Shown: one piece after another, positions 52,335-62,241 of the stretch
Numbering within the stretch: the stretch's first letter is position 1
Layout: each line of letters opens with the position of its first letter
Assembly: GCA_019828565.1 (NCBI GenBank)
Contig: JAHDYR010000001.1
Coordinates: 124,001-188,000, forward strand
DNA length: 64,000 nt
Direction of reading: 5' to 3'
From: Carpediemonas membranifera
Lineage: Eukaryota > Fornicata
Notes under the pieces: generated by a model
The model's database searches: none
Seen by the model: only the letters and a program-made list of their open reading frames with translations
What the model was told of the DNA's origin: nothing
Position numbers and translations under genes: made by a program

Positions 52335-52948
52335 ATGGACCTCACGAAGCTATTCTCTGTGGATAAGAAGAGGTATGTGCTTTATATGCTTGAATCTCAC
52401 TTAGCGCTGAGTATAACCAGATGATCCTCTCCCAACGGGAGCACTTTGGGAACAGGGGCAACCCTGATGGGCCGCTAGGCTCTGCGCTCTCACATTTGTT
52501 CACATCTGGTGTTCGTAAGATCCAAGACAAGAAGAACGTCGCCAAGGGAAGCCTCATTGGAGCGACCATCGGCTTCATTTCATACGGCCCCGTTGGCGCC
52601 GCCGTAGCCGGCCTCGGCGCAGGCATCGCCAACAACGAGACGAACACATTCAAGAACGACGCGCTAGGCTTCTACAGGCGCCACCCTGAGCTCTTTAATT
52701 GCACGAATATCCAACTCGAACTATTCCTGAAGGCCAACCCCCACGAAACATTCTCCCGTTTCTCGAAATACTTCACCAAACTCGAAGTGTCTGCGCTGAA
52801 GGAATCTCTCAATTTCACCCGCTCAGAAAGCATCGAGACGCTTACTGACGAGCAGGTGCCGCCACCCCAGGTGCAGCCTACGGACAACGAGCCCAGCGCC
52901 CCGACAATCCAGAGCGTGACGTCCCCAGTGGTTGATGATCTGGATTAA
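52335..52948 (+). CDS. Small glycine-zipper protein, unknown
   Basis: CDS is join(52335..52372,52405..52948), 193 aa; splicing joins ...GAT AAG AAG AG to C GCT GAG TAT. The N-terminus is MDLTKLFSVDKKSAEYNQ. Residues about 60-90 form a Gly/Ala-rich hydrophobic stretch with small residues at regular spacing (GSLIGATIGFISYGPVGAA, VAGLGAGIAN), resembling a glycine zipper that may insert in or associate with membranes. A helical region follows (GFYRRHPELFNCTNIQLEL, FSRFSKYFTKLEVSALK), then a Pro/Thr/Ser-rich tail. I do not recognise a family. Confidence 0.7.
52373..52404 (+). other. Intron, 32 nt, in the glycine-zipper gene
   Basis: Donor GTATGT, acceptor CTCACTTAG ending at 52404. It links an ATG-initiated 38-nt exon to the long frame, whose first ATG would otherwise be 52421. 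Confidence 0.8.
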
Positions 52949-53135
52949 GTATAAATAATGAACGGAGGATCGTTTTTTAAAATACTTTTTTAAACCAGTC
53001 TTCGGGCAGTATCGCCACGCTAGGGTGAGCCAGATGTCACTCAGGAGGAGATTGCTCCACTTTAGTTGTGGGACGAGGGCGCATGTTGAGGTAGACTGCG
53101 CCGACTGATCACGACACATTTGGCTAAAACGATCC

Positions 53136-53531
53136 ATGTCTTCGGGAATCGAGCATCTGCTTGAAGCTGCAAACACAAACTTGATAGAGATGCGTAGAAG
53201 AAGAGAGGCCGACACATCAGAGCGTTTCGATGTCAATTTGCTGAATGCCATTGAAACTGAGCTAAGCATGGCTAGAGAACGCATTGAGCAGAGTTCAAGG
53301 CAATCATCTGGTTCTCCAACTGATTCTAGCTACAGAAAGTCGCTTGCCCGGCTTATTGAGCTGGAGGATGCATATGCTTCCGCTGCCAACGAAGCCCGCG
53401 ACGTGCAGACAGGTTCTGCCCAGCCAGACACAGTCGTGGACCGCATGGTTATTGCCGCGATTGCTACGGCCCTGCTGACCTCAGCCTTCCTCGTCATCAA
53501 GGGGCACTTCAAGACACTCGGCTTTTTCTGA
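53136..53531 (+). CDS. Small tail-anchored membrane protein
   Basis: 131 aa from ATG 53136. Residues 1-60 are helical with heptad-like spacing (HLLEAANTNLIEMRRRREAD, LLNAIETELSMARERIEQ), then a Ser-rich turn, a second helix (SLARLIELEDAYASAANEA), and one C-terminal membrane span (VVDRMVIAAIATALLTSAFL) followed by VIKGHFKTLGFF. The plan recalls small SNARE-like or organelle tail-anchored proteins, but no SNARE layer residue pattern is clear. Unknown function. Confidence 0.6.
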   Translation: MSSGIEHLLEAANTNLIEMRRRREADTSERFDVNLLNAIETELSMARERIEQSSRQSSGSPTDSSYRKSLARLIELEDAYASAANEARDVQTGSAQPDTVVDRMVIAAIATALLTSAFLVIKGHFKTLGFF

Positions 53532-54016
53532 AAATTTCCTGGCGCTTTTCCCACGTTTGAGGCATGATAAAGCTCAGTTTTAGAAGACATCGCGGCCTCT
53601 GAAGCAGGAGGACTCGGCGTCGACCATTATTAGGGTCTACGACAGACTTCATGAAGATCTGTGATTCTGACGATGCCTTTGGCACCTCAAAACGATATCC
53701 GGTGATCCACCTCTAGCTATCCGTTGAGCGCGGACAACCCACCTTTATGACGCTTCAAAGTGACGCTGGTACCGATAGTTAGCTAGATGAGGTTCCGAAC
53801 GAAACACTACAAATCACAACGAGACTCACCGTCCCTGCCACCCACCACGTTGGTGTTAGGACGCCGTCGGCACTCTCTGCACAGTGCCGCCGCGATATGA
53901 TTGTGATTCAATCATAATTGAGGACCGAGGTTCACGAGTTGCTGCGTTTTGGCCGAATGTCCTCGGATGTCCAGTTCGTGCGTCAAGCAAGGACTTGTTC
54001 ACGGGATAATTCCCAT
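53532..54016. other. Intergenic region, 485 bp, nothing recognised
   Basis: Short ORFs on both strands lack coding character. An ATG at 53957, in frame with the next gene, could lengthen that protein by 20 residues. Confidence 0.4.
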
Positions 54017-54562
54017 ATGAGCTCGCATGACCTTCAAATCTTGCGTAAGCGCATAGCCACGTTGATTGATGGCGGATATAAGCCCAAACAGGTTGCCAGC
54101 ATCTTACAACTATCCCCCGAGCTCTCCGAAGCACTAATCAACCCAAAGAAGGCCAAGAAATACATGAAGAAGAGACACACTCTCACGTATCAGTCCTTCA
54201 CGACGAGTTGCGGGGTCAGAATCGCCTTTGACACGTCCGACATCACCACAGCTGTAGAGGAGATCGTCGACATGGACTCTCGGTCCGTCTCTGAGATGGA
54301 AGAAGACAGTCCACGCATGCTCGCCGATGTTTCTTCCGCCGTGCTTCCAAACACACCAATCCACCATACCCCCCTCTCACACCAGGCAAGGACGACTCAG
54401 TCGCCAAGAGCGAGCCATATGCGCCAGCACCAATCTCAGAAGGGAAAGCACGGTGCGGGACCATTGACTCTTAATCCCCTAACTGCTGCTCGACAAGCAA
54501 AGCGCCGTGTCGAGAGAAAAGTGATGGGCGTTATTGACCATCTATTGGGGCTCGACGATTAG
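54017..54562 (+). CDS. Hypothetical basic protein with helix-turn-helix-like N-terminus
   Basis: 181 aa from ATG 54017 (MSSHDLQILRKRIATLI); ATG 53957 is possible. LRKRIATLIDGGYKPKQVASILQLSPELSEAL has the spacing of a helix-turn-helix similar to those of transposase or recombinase N-termini, but it is too short to assign. A basic patch follows (KKAKKYMKKRH), then an acidic and Ser/Thr/His/Gln-rich middle, and a basic C-terminal helix (AARQAKRRVERKVMGVIDHLL). No transposase catalytic domain is near. It may be a DNA-binding protein; unproven. Confidence 0.55.
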   Translation: MSSHDLQILRKRIATLIDGGYKPKQVASILQLSPELSEALINPKKAKKYMKKRHTLTYQSFTTSCGVRIAFDTSDITTAVEEIVDMDSRSVSEMEEDSPRMLADVSSAVLPNTPIHHTPLSHQARTTQSPRASHMRQHQSQKGKHGAGPLTLNPLTAARQAKRRVERKVMGVIDHLLGLDD

Positions 54563-54825
54563 CTAGGTTAGCTCCTGCGGCGGTACGCAGCTTGCAAGTA
54601 TTCTTATAAATGACATTCACTCAAAGTCAACGTTGATCCAGATCGGCGTAGCGATGTTGCAGAAAATTGCTGCATGGATGTCGCTAGGGAAAAGCAAGCA
54701 GCCTGGCGTTGCCCTGACACGATTATGTGCTACAACGCCGGCTTTTGCTTCATTTACATGATTTATATGCCATGTTATTCGACAGGGTGCATTGGAAGAT
54801 TCCGCAAGTTGGAAGGATTCGCGCA

Positions 54826-56055
54826 ATGGAGCCAGCACAGAGAGGTAGAATCGTTCCGGGATGCATAAGAGCCTTACTGAGTGACGATAACGGCAAGGGG
54901 ATCGCCGTCATTGACAACTCACCGTTTGCACGCTGCCAGGCGTTCAATTTCCTCCGCATCGACGTTCCGCTCTTCCAGCGCCGCTTCTGCTGGACCTCTG
55001 AGATAGTCCGAAACTTCTTCCTCGACGTTTCCGCTCCCGGGCTTGCGAATGATCCCAATGGCCACACGATTGGCAAGATGTGGTTCAAGCCAGAGGACAT
55101 ATACGCCTCAGAGACGGAGGACACGCTCAACAGGGACACATCGACCATGATATGCATTGACGGTCAGCAGCGGATGACGACGATCACTCTTTTACTCGCC
55201 GCCCTTCGCGACGGATTCGCCAAACAGAACAACTCCTCCCGAGTATCCCAGATCAACCGCATGCTCTTCAACCCTACCCAAGACCACACTGAACACGCGA
55301 TGCAGACCAGCAAGGTTCACCCCATGTCGTGGGACCGGGTCGAGGGCAAGTCCAGCGATCGCCCAGGCCTCAGATTCATTCCGACACACTCTGACAGAGT
55401 CGCATATACGGACGCCGTGCTGGGTGGGGCTGGTGTACAAGGCTCACTCGTTAGCGCAGCCAAGCGTGTGCTGGATGAATGTGTCAAATCTGCCGAGAAT
55501 CTGGACGATATCTTGGAGAATCTGCTGGATGGCGTGCGATTCGTGCTTCACGAGGTTGTTGACCAACACAACAAGAAATTCAAAGGAATCCATGTTGTCG
55601 GCGAGATTGCGAAGATATACTTTTCAATCAAGCGAGCAGGAATAGATTTGGCCGAATCTGATCTTGTTAGGAACCTGATGTTCACTCCATTCCCCCTCTC
55701 CGAGGCGGAAGAGCTCTACTTCCAGCTATGGCTCCCTTTAGAGGACACCCGACCCCCCGCAGCCTTTGACGACTTCCTCGCGCAGTTTTTGAACGCCAAG
55801 CTCTCAAGTGAGATGACTCCTAGTGAATACAAAGCGTACCGGGAGCGCCACGACAGTGCCATGCGCGAGTATCTCCGGGCCCCTCTCATTATGCGGCTTC
55901 GACTAGTGGGGACCGACTCTATTCCTGGTCTGGCCCGCGAGTGGGTTGAGGCCATTGAGCGGTGGGGTGACACCAAGGAGATGCGGCGCGAGCTGTTCAA
56001 GGAGCTGGCCCGGTTTGACTGTGCTGTGCGGGGGGTTGGTGTGGTCAAATGTTGA
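54826..56055 (+). CDS. DUF262 (GmrS/ParB-fold) protein of bacterial type
   Basis: 409 aa from ATG 54826 (MEPAQRGRIVPG); ATG 54772 would add 18 residues. Family landmarks are VPLFQRRFCW (47-56) and the DGQQR signature IDGQQRMTTITLLLAAL (from 111), followed by a helical region with GIDLAESDLVRNLMF, the usual 'G..L...DLiRN.lf' phrase. In bacteria DUF262 is the N-terminal NTP-binding ParB/Srx-like half of type IV restriction enzymes (GmrSD) and related defence proteins, usually followed by an HNH DUF1524 half; no HNH motif is visible here. Its presence in a eukaryote suggests lateral transfer; function in this cell is unknown. Confidence 0.8.
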   Translation: MEPAQRGRIVPGCIRALLSDDNGKGIAVIDNSPFARCQAFNFLRIDVPLFQRRFCWTSEIVRNFFLDVSAPGLANDPNGHTIGKMWFKPEDIYASETEDTLNRDTSTMICIDGQQRMTTITLLLAALRDGFAKQNNSSRVSQINRMLFNPTQDHTEHAMQTSKVHPMSWDRVEGKSSDRPGLRFIPTHSDRVAYTDAVLGGAGVQGSLVSAAKRVLDECVKSAENLDDILENLLDGVRFVLHEVVDQHNKKFKGIHVVGEIAKIYFSIKRAGIDLAESDLVRNLMFTPFPLSEAEELYFQLWLPLEDTRPPAAFDDFLAQFLNAKLSSEMTPSEYKAYRERHDSAMREYLRAPLIMRLRLVGTDSIPGLAREWVEAIERWGDTKEMRRELFKELARFDCAVRGVGVVKC

Positions 56056-56640
56056 TAGTATAAATGTAGATTTGTTATAGGTCAGTGATATGCGGGAACT
56101 TGGTCAGTTGGGCGAGTTGGTGTTGCATGACAACATATGAATGTCTTTCAGTCAATCAATCAGAAAAGTAGGGAGCAAAGGATGGTCCAGGCAGGCACGC
56201 CATGCCATTACCGTAGTGAGCTATCAACGGGTTGGCCCGTTATTCCCACGCTCCTTCCCTCTGCACCATAGTGTCAGCCCGTGAAGTCAATGGACTCCAA
56301 ACCTCCCAGCCGCAGAGGGTTGAGGCGCTGGTCTGTACAGTTTAAGGATAAATGAGCCCTTGCTCTCTTTGTCTCGTCGACCCAACGGCTCGTTTGTACC
56401 AGTTGCACAGTTTCGCAACAGTCCCGTTTCCAGACCTCGATCCGAACCACTCCCCGACGCCAGCCCAAATATAGCCGCGCCGGAAATAATCATCCCGGCG
56501 ACTTGGCGCACATACACGCCCCAGCGGCGTCAGGAGCGGCCGCGGCGCCCTCAGCGAATTGCCGGATTTGCGCAGATCAAAATGAACCATCTCAGAATGA
56601 GTCCCCTGCACCGCCACTAACAGCACAGGAGTGAATAGCA
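56056..56640. other. Intergenic region upstream of decarboxylase copy 1, 585 bp
   Basis: No convincing ORF. It should contain the promoter of the decarboxylase gene. Whether it belongs to the inverted duplication cannot be told, because the matching part of copy 2 lies outside the window. Confidence 0.4.
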
Positions 56641-57771
56641 ATGAACAAGCGCATCCAGAAGTTCCTGGTGGACAACAAGCCCGCCACGCCCTGCCTGGTG
56701 ATCGATCTCGACGTCGTGCGCCAGAACTACCGTGCCATGCGCCGGTATCTCCCGAAGACTGAGGTTTTCTACGCTGTCAAGGCGAACCCCGCGCCAGAGG
56801 TCGTCCGCGTGCTTGTCGAGGAGGGCTCAGGCTTCGACGTCGCGTCGCTGCCCGAGATCCAGCTCTGCCTCGACCTCGGCGCGGCCCCCGAGCGCATGTC
56901 GTTCGGCAACACGATCAAGAAGGAGCGCGACATCGCCTACGCATACTCCCGCGGCATCAGGCTCTTCGCGTTCGACTCCGAGGAGGAACTGCTCAAGATC
57001 TCCAGCGCGGCCCCCGGCTCCATGGTCTACTGCCGCATCCTCGTCGAGAACGAGGGCGCCCAGTGGCCGCTGTCCCGCAAGTTCGGTTGCGAGCCCGAGA
57101 TGGCCGCCGACCTCCTCTGCCAGGCCCGCGAGGTCGGCCTCGTGCCCCACGGCGTCTCCTTCCACGTCGGCTCCCAGCAGCTCGACCTCAGCCAGTGGGA
57201 CGTCGCCATGACCCGCGTCGCCTCGCTCTTCGAGACGCTCCAGGAGCGCGGCGTCGAGCTCCAGGCGATCGACCTCGGCGGCGGTCTCCCCGCGCACTAC
57301 CAGGAGCAGATCGAGGAGCTCCCGGCCTACGCCGAGGCGGTGATGCGGTCCGTCATCGGCCACTTCGGCATGCGCCACCCGCGCCTCATGATCGAGCCCG
57401 GCCGCTCCATGGTCGGCGACTCGGGCGTCCTCCAGGCCGAGGTCGTCCTCGTCTCGCGCAAGTCCAACGACGACTGCAAGCGCTGGGTGTACCTCGACGC
57501 CGGCAGGTTCAACGGCCTGAGCGAGACGCTCGGCGAGGCCATCGCGTACAACATCACGACCTCGCGCGACGGCGAGGAGACCGAGCCCGTCATCCTCGCG
57601 GGCCCGACGTGCGACAGCGTCGACGTGATCTACGAGAAGAAGGAGTACCGCATGCCCGTCGGCCTCAGGGCAGGCGACCTGGTGTACTTCAACTCCTGCG
57701 GCGCCTACGCCGCCAGCGTCTCGAGCGTCAACTTCAACGGCTTCGAGGCCATCAAGCAGTACTGCATCTGA
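56641..57771 (+). CDS. Ornithine/lysine decarboxylase, PLP fold III, bacterial type (copy 1)
   Basis: 376 aa from ATG 56641. The barrel domain has the PLP lysine in YAVKANPAPE (K47), then GNTIKKERDIAYAYSRGI, WPLSRKFGC, SFHVGSQQLDLSQWD, IDLGGGLPAHY and the phosphate-binding EPGRSMVGD. The beta domain has CDSVD (catalytic Cys, C324) and GAYAAS. The short length and phrasing are those of alphaproteobacterial ornithine/lysine decarboxylases rather than the longer eukaryotic ODC with antizyme and degradation regions. It makes putrescine (or cadaverine), the first step of polyamine synthesis. Very GC-rich. Lateral acquisition is inferred. An inverted second copy lies at 63066. Confidence 0.93.
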   Translation: MNKRIQKFLVDNKPATPCLVIDLDVVRQNYRAMRRYLPKTEVFYAVKANPAPEVVRVLVEEGSGFDVASLPEIQLCLDLGAAPERMSFGNTIKKERDIAYAYSRGIRLFAFDSEEELLKISSAAPGSMVYCRILVENEGAQWPLSRKFGCEPEMAADLLCQAREVGLVPHGVSFHVGSQQLDLSQWDVAMTRVASLFETLQERGVELQAIDLGGGLPAHYQEQIEELPAYAEAVMRSVIGHFGMRHPRLMIEPGRSMVGDSGVLQAEVVLVSRKSNDDCKRWVYLDAGRFNGLSETLGEAIAYNITTSRDGEETEPVILAGPTCDSVDVIYEKKEYRMPVGLRAGDLVYFNSCGAYAASVSSVNFNGFEAIKQYCI

Positions 57772-57836
57772 GCGGTGGCCGACTGCGCACCATATCGTCC
57801 CCACAAGCCCGTCTCGCGCGAGTCAGCTGTAAAGTT
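56834..57836 (+). repeat. Inverted repeat, left arm (decarboxylase copy 1 and 65 bp of 3' flank)
   Basis: Matches the reverse complement of 63001-64000. Identity continues 65 bp beyond the stop codon and stops near 57836. The left limit given is only where the window truncates the partner. The spacer between arms is about 5.2 kb. Confidence 0.95.
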
Positions 57837-58296
57837 CGCAGAATTGGCGGTAATGCATGGTAAGTCGAAGCCGACCAATGACCATGCACCTCATTGCGCG
57901 AAGTCGGGCCTCTAAGACGGCTTCCAGTGTCGATGGGCGATAGACTTGGGTTGAAGCAACATACAGGTCGACCTTGGGTGCGAAACTGCTCGGCATGCCT
58001 CCTGCACGCTTCCGATCATTCTGCAATTAGCGCCTCTGTAGCTTTACGGACTGACACTCTAACCAACTATGCCAAAAGGTACCTTTTACTGATTCTAACC
58101 TTGAGCGCGATAATGATAGACATACAGCATATACGATGTTACATGATTCCAAGAAGCCTCGAGCCTGCCAGCCACGGCTGCCGTATTTGCAATGCCATTT
58201 ACACGAAGATCAGCTGATATGTACAGCGCTAGTGCTTGCTATTTTACCGACCCGGCCTTGGCCGAGCGGATTATATTCAAATAAAATATCCGTCGT
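57837..58296. other. Intergenic region, 460 bp
   Basis: Contains a minus-strand tRNA-like segment near 58000-58080 (A-box-like TGGCATAGTTGG) that does not fold as a full tRNA. No gene called. Confidence 0.4.
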
Positions 58297-61200
58297 CTAA
58301 AATAGCTCGTCTTCATCCGGATATTGGGCCAAGAACTTCTCAATTAACTCAGCAGGTACGCCCTCACGCGGCACGGCTCGGAACAATAGCCCAAGCTGTC
58401 TGTGAGTCCCGCTGATCCCTACGATCGTGCGGTAAAAGCGCGAATAGTAGAATAAACCGAGGAGGATGGCGAAGAAAGCTACAAAGTAGAGCATGTCCGA
58501 TCGCATTGTGGCCAGCTGGTCGGAGAAGCGCTCTATCAAAAGGTCCCGAACCTTGATCAACCCGCCGTGGACGTCAATATCACTCGTCGAGACCATGAAA
58601 TAATACGCCGATGAACCCGTCGTTCCCGCAGCAATGTCGTCTTGAAGTGTACTCATCTTACTAAGATAGGTAGAAACGATGTTGATCAAACCCGACTTGG
58701 CAGCGGCAGGACGAGATGCACAGTAGCGCGAGTCTAGAGAAAGACACTCCACACTGTAGAGTAGACTCTCGATCTCCTCCTCATAAAGCCCGTCGGACCA
58801 AGAACCCTGGTACGCCCAGCGCTGGAAGAACTCCGCGGGGGCGCGATACGATTCGTGGACAGTCGCCCAGGCCTCAGTGATGATCTCAGAATCTGCGGGA
58901 GAATCTCCAGCCAAGTGTGCGACGAAGGGTTGGAGGCCGTCGTAAAGTCTGCTGATTCGGTCGACCGCATATGCTGTGTCAACCGGCGATGGGTGAAGGC
59001 CTGGCACGTTGACGTTCCAGGAAATCCCAGCGGCAATCGCGTTTCTCAAGCTATTGAGACTTCTGAACTGGTAGTAGATCGACATCGAGGCGTTGGAGAC
59101 GATGGCCGTGCGATAGAGGATGGTACACGTCATAGTGACAAGCAGAGCGGCAAACACGGACATCCAGACACAAATGGAAGGAAGCTGGCGGGCAGCGAGC
59201 TGTATCCTGACAAGCGTGCCCCTGTTCTTGCTGAAGTGCAGGGCAGTGTGCAGTGACACAATGCTGTCGGTCGACGTGGTCGGGGAGCTCGACCCACCCC
59301 CAGCGGGTAGGGTAGGGTAGGACTCGTCAGCGATGATCACGCTGGAGGTGGTGGAGGCTATTTGTACCTCATTCGACACCCGGATCGGCTGTGTGTTCGT
59401 CCGGAAGAAACGATAGGCCGAGGCGTCAGAGATGGAGCGGGGGCGGACGCTGGTGGTAGTGGGGCCGGACTCGCGCTCGTTCGACTCGGCAGGGCGACCC
59501 CGGATCGCCTTTTTGAAAGCGTCAATTTCCGAGATGATTGAGGTCAGAGTCGAGGAGGGAAGCTGATGGAAGAGACGCATCAGCTTCATGGTGTAGCTGT
59601 GGTGGCGGGAGGTCGGCAGGATGTACAGCAATAGCGTCACAAGAAGGAATGAAACCATTACCAAGGCGAAAGCGACTGCGAAAATGACTATCTCAAGCAA
59701 CGGGAAGATCTGGGTGACGATAAATGTTCGACCTGACACCTCATTGAGTGAATCAAGCACCACCTCCAGCAGCGACGCCTCATAGCCCATCAGCCGGTCC
59801 TCGTGCCCAGCCAGACATGCCCACGCTTCACCAGTGCCGTAGTTACCAGCCTCAGCCTCGCCCAGTATGCAGTTGGCGAGGACCTCAGTGGTGTGTATCA
59901 TTTCGGAGACGTATGTCATCATGTTGACCTCCACTGTGCCTGTTAGAGCCAGGTTTTTGTACACGGGCACGGTGATAGTGTTTGAATTAATCAAACTGGG
60001 CAGATTATACATGAGGTGGGTGATCCGTCTCTTGACCTTGTCGGCAAACGAAACGAGGCCTTGATCGACGTTCAGTCCGTCGTATGGGTTGATACCAGCG
60101 AGGAGGCGGTAGTCATTGTTCATATACGACCACACTGCTTCCAGATAGTGGTCCATCCCGTGCTGCTGGTACTCCTCTGACATATCCTGTACCACGGGAG
60201 TCCAAGATGGGCCAGAGAACATGTATGCATTCACTGTGGGTGTGGGCACGTTTCCTCTGAGCGTGGTGAACGCCGAGGCCATGTACTGGAGGCCTGTGGC
60301 TACCTGGAGGACGCCCACGGTCTGCCACAGTATGTATCGGAAGAGATAGGATATGCCGATCATGCCCCAAATGCAGAGGGCGAAGAGCGAGCCGATGAGA
60401 ACGATGCTGACCAAGGCGCGGAGGTGCATCGACGCGAGAGTGTTGCCGGACCAGTAAGCGTTGATACGATGAACACTGAGCCCGCTAATCTTGACTGCGT
60501 CAGCATCATCTCCGGGGGCGACCTCAAGCTCGTCAGCAGCCCCAAACAGCTCGGTGCAGTGGCCTTGGACAGCGGGACTTGAGTCAACGAGTTGGAGATA
60601 TTGTGCATAGATCCTCACCAGATGGGGCGTGGGTGCAACCAGGGCCTTGGAATAAAGCGACTCGACCTGGGTCATCAGACGTCCAATTTTGGAAACCGAG
60701 CGCAAGAACGACTTGAATTGCCGAGTCGACATCGTGCCTCTAGAGTTGAGCACGGATGACCAGTGCACGCTGAGCTCATCAGCCAGCTTCTTCTGGCACT
60801 TCACCAGTGTGGCCACGTTTCTCTGGGCGTCGAGTCGGGTCAGCATCTTGGGGTCATCCTGCAGTGCACTGCGGTAATGGAAGCAAAGGTACCGGAAGTA
60901 GAGGATGTCGAGCTTCCAGACACTCTTCAGGCAGCTGTCGCACGCATAAATGGCCGATTGAAGTGAGTCGATGCGGTAGGCGGCGATCCAGCAGGTGTAG
61001 CTCATCGCAACGTATGAACTACGGGGAAAACGGGCTCGGGCGAAGCTGAAGAGACGCATGCCGAACTCGACCTCGAGTTGGATTGACTCCCGAGACTTTT
61101 TGATGAGCTCTAAATCTGATTCGTTGAGGGAGTCGTAGCTGAGTGCACCAGATTCGTTAATCATGCCGGAAAACTCAAAAATGGCCATGGGCACGCGGCG

Positions 61201-62241
61201 ACTGATGCCTCGAATAACCCTCCGAGCCTTGCGGATGCGGCGCCGGGAGGTGCGGAGTGCGATCTCAACTTGGAAAGGGAAAAAAATATACGGCTTGACC
61301 ATCGGGATGTCTTCCGGGCATGATAACTGCAGAACCGACTCCCGATACCGCTTAGTGCAAAGCTCAGTGATGAGAAGCATGCCTATAGGCCATGAAGCAA
61401 CGACAGGAGTAGCCACGAGCAGCCCAGCGGCGAGTCCAGGGTGGATAGCGGCCGCGCCAAGGGAACCAATAGCCCACTGGCACGCGACAGTAGCCACGGT
61501 GGTTGAGAGCCTGTAAAAGGGGGTGAACACTGCGTATAGGGAGAACAGGGCCCAGTTTGAGACCATGATCCAGATTCCGCGGATGAGGCTAGCGTGTTCG
61601 GTCGGGATTGCGAAGACGATGGCGAAAGATGCGAGTACCAGGATATTGAGGGGGTCCAAGCGTGCGTGCTGGCGGCCCATGCGGTGTGTAGTCGTGTAGG
61701 AGAAGTGGTTCGGGAGGAGCACGATGAGGGCTGTCTGAGCGAGGTAGACAAGGATTGCGAGGACGAAAACTGCGGCCAATGCAATGTCGCCAATGCTCCT
61801 TGAGGCATGGTAGTAGGCCTGGGAGGCAAGGATATACACTGTGGGCACGATGAAGACGGTGGTCCGTGCGAGGTTGACTGTCTTCAAGTACCTGACGAGC
61901 CAGATGCTCGTGATGGTGCGCCCGTTCATCTGACGAAGGCATATGATGTATACGGCGCATGAAAGGAAAACTAGACCCGCGATGATGATGCCGACGGCAT
62001 TCATTGCCGCCGAAGTCAGCGTGTCGGGAAGAGGGCCCAGTCGGAGCCAGGAAATGGCGTGCTGGACACTGAAAAGGATCGGCCACTTGTACACGGACTC
62101 GTCTAGGCAGAAGACGAGCATGTGCCCGACCATGGCGAGGAGAGTAAGACCGCTTTGAAGGGTTCGCGCCGTCGTCGAGATCGGAGCAGCTAGGTATGCG
62201 AGCTCAAATACTGTGTTATTGGCTGAAAGTGAAACAAACAT
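58297..62241 (-). CDS. Giant polytopic membrane protein, TmcB/TmcC-like
   Basis: 1314 aa from ATG 62241. About nine to ten membrane spans in the first 330 residues (LVLFCLDES-preceding helix, IIIAGLVFLSCAVYIICL, VFVLAILVYLAQTALIVLL and others) are followed by a cytosolic helical region (about 340-610) with RLFSFARARFPRSSYVAM, YFRYLCFHYRSALQDD and HLVRIYAQYLQLVDSSP. These resemble the helical-repeat part of Tmc-B/Tmc-C proteins common in ciliates and other protists ('..lrlYa.Fl..v..d..'). Further spans lie near 640, 880, 1050 and 1270, with long luminal loops between. Mechanosensory or signalling roles are only guessed for this family. An intron between 62330 and 62220 giving another N-terminus is possible. 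Confidence 0.7.
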   Translation of the reverse strand: MFVSLSANNTVFELAYLAAPISTTARTLQSGLTLLAMVGHMLVFCLDESVYKWPILFSVQHAISWLRLGPLPDTLTSAAMNAVGIIIAGLVFLSCAVYIICLRQMNGRTITSIWLVRYLKTVNLARTTVFIVPTVYILASQAYYHASRSIGDIALAAVFVLAILVYLAQTALIVLLPNHFSYTTTHRMGRQHARLDPLNILVLASFAIVFAIPTEHASLIRGIWIMVSNWALFSLYAVFTPFYRLSTTVATVACQWAIGSLGAAAIHPGLAAGLLVATPVVASWPIGMLLITELCTKRYRESVLQLSCPEDIPMVKPYIFFPFQVEIALRTSRRRIRKARRVIRGISRRVPMAIFEFSGMINESGALSYDSLNESDLELIKKSRESIQLEVEFGMRLFSFARARFPRSSYVAMSYTCWIAAYRIDSLQSAIYACDSCLKSVWKLDILYFRYLCFHYRSALQDDPKMLTRLDAQRNVATLVKCQKKLADELSVHWSSVLNSRGTMSTRQFKSFLRSVSKIGRLMTQVESLYSKALVAPTPHLVRIYAQYLQLVDSSPAVQGHCTELFGAADELEVAPGDDADAVKISGLSVHRINAYWSGNTLASMHLRALVSIVLIGSLFALCIWGMIGISYLFRYILWQTVGVLQVATGLQYMASAFTTLRGNVPTPTVNAYMFSGPSWTPVVQDMSEEYQQHGMDHYLEAVWSYMNNDYRLLAGINPYDGLNVDQGLVSFADKVKRRITHLMYNLPSLINSNTITVPVYKNLALTGTVEVNMMTYVSEMIHTTEVLANCILGEAEAGNYGTGEAWACLAGHEDRLMGYEASLLEVVLDSLNEVSGRTFIVTQIFPLLEIVIFAVAFALVMVSFLLVTLLLYILPTSRHHSYTMKLMRLFHQLPSSTLTSIISEIDAFKKAIRGRPAESNERESGPTTTSVRPRSISDASAYRFFRTNTQPIRVSNEVQIASTTSSVIIADESYPTLPAGGGSSSPTTSTDSIVSLHTALHFSKNRGTLVRIQLAARQLPSICVWMSVFAALLVTMTCTILYRTAIVSNASMSIYYQFRSLNSLRNAIAAGISWNVNVPGLHPSPVDTAYAVDRISRLYDGLQPFVAHLAGDSPADSEIITEAWATVHESYRAPAEFFQRWAYQGSWSDGLYEEEIESLLYSVECLSLDSRYCASRPAAAKSGLINIVSTYLSKMSTLQDDIAAGTTGSSAYYFMVSTSDIDVHGGLIKVRDLLIERFSDQLATMRSDMLYFVAFFAILLGLFYYSRFYRTIVGISGTHRQLGLLFRAVPREGVPAELIEKFLAQYPDEDELF

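Noticed and set aside
57063-57863. 266-codon Arg/Pro-rich ORF inside the decarboxylase (and its twin at 62959-63774) plus a 325-codon ORF on the opposite strand
   Set aside because: Out-of-frame readings of a very GC-rich, clearly conserved enzyme gene.
57995-58085. tRNA-like segment on the minus strand with an A-box-like TGGCATAGTTGG and a GATCGGAAGC resembling a B box
   Set aside because: The D-arm pairs poorly, no anticodon stem with U33 forms, and no matching acceptor stem was found; at most a tRNA relic.
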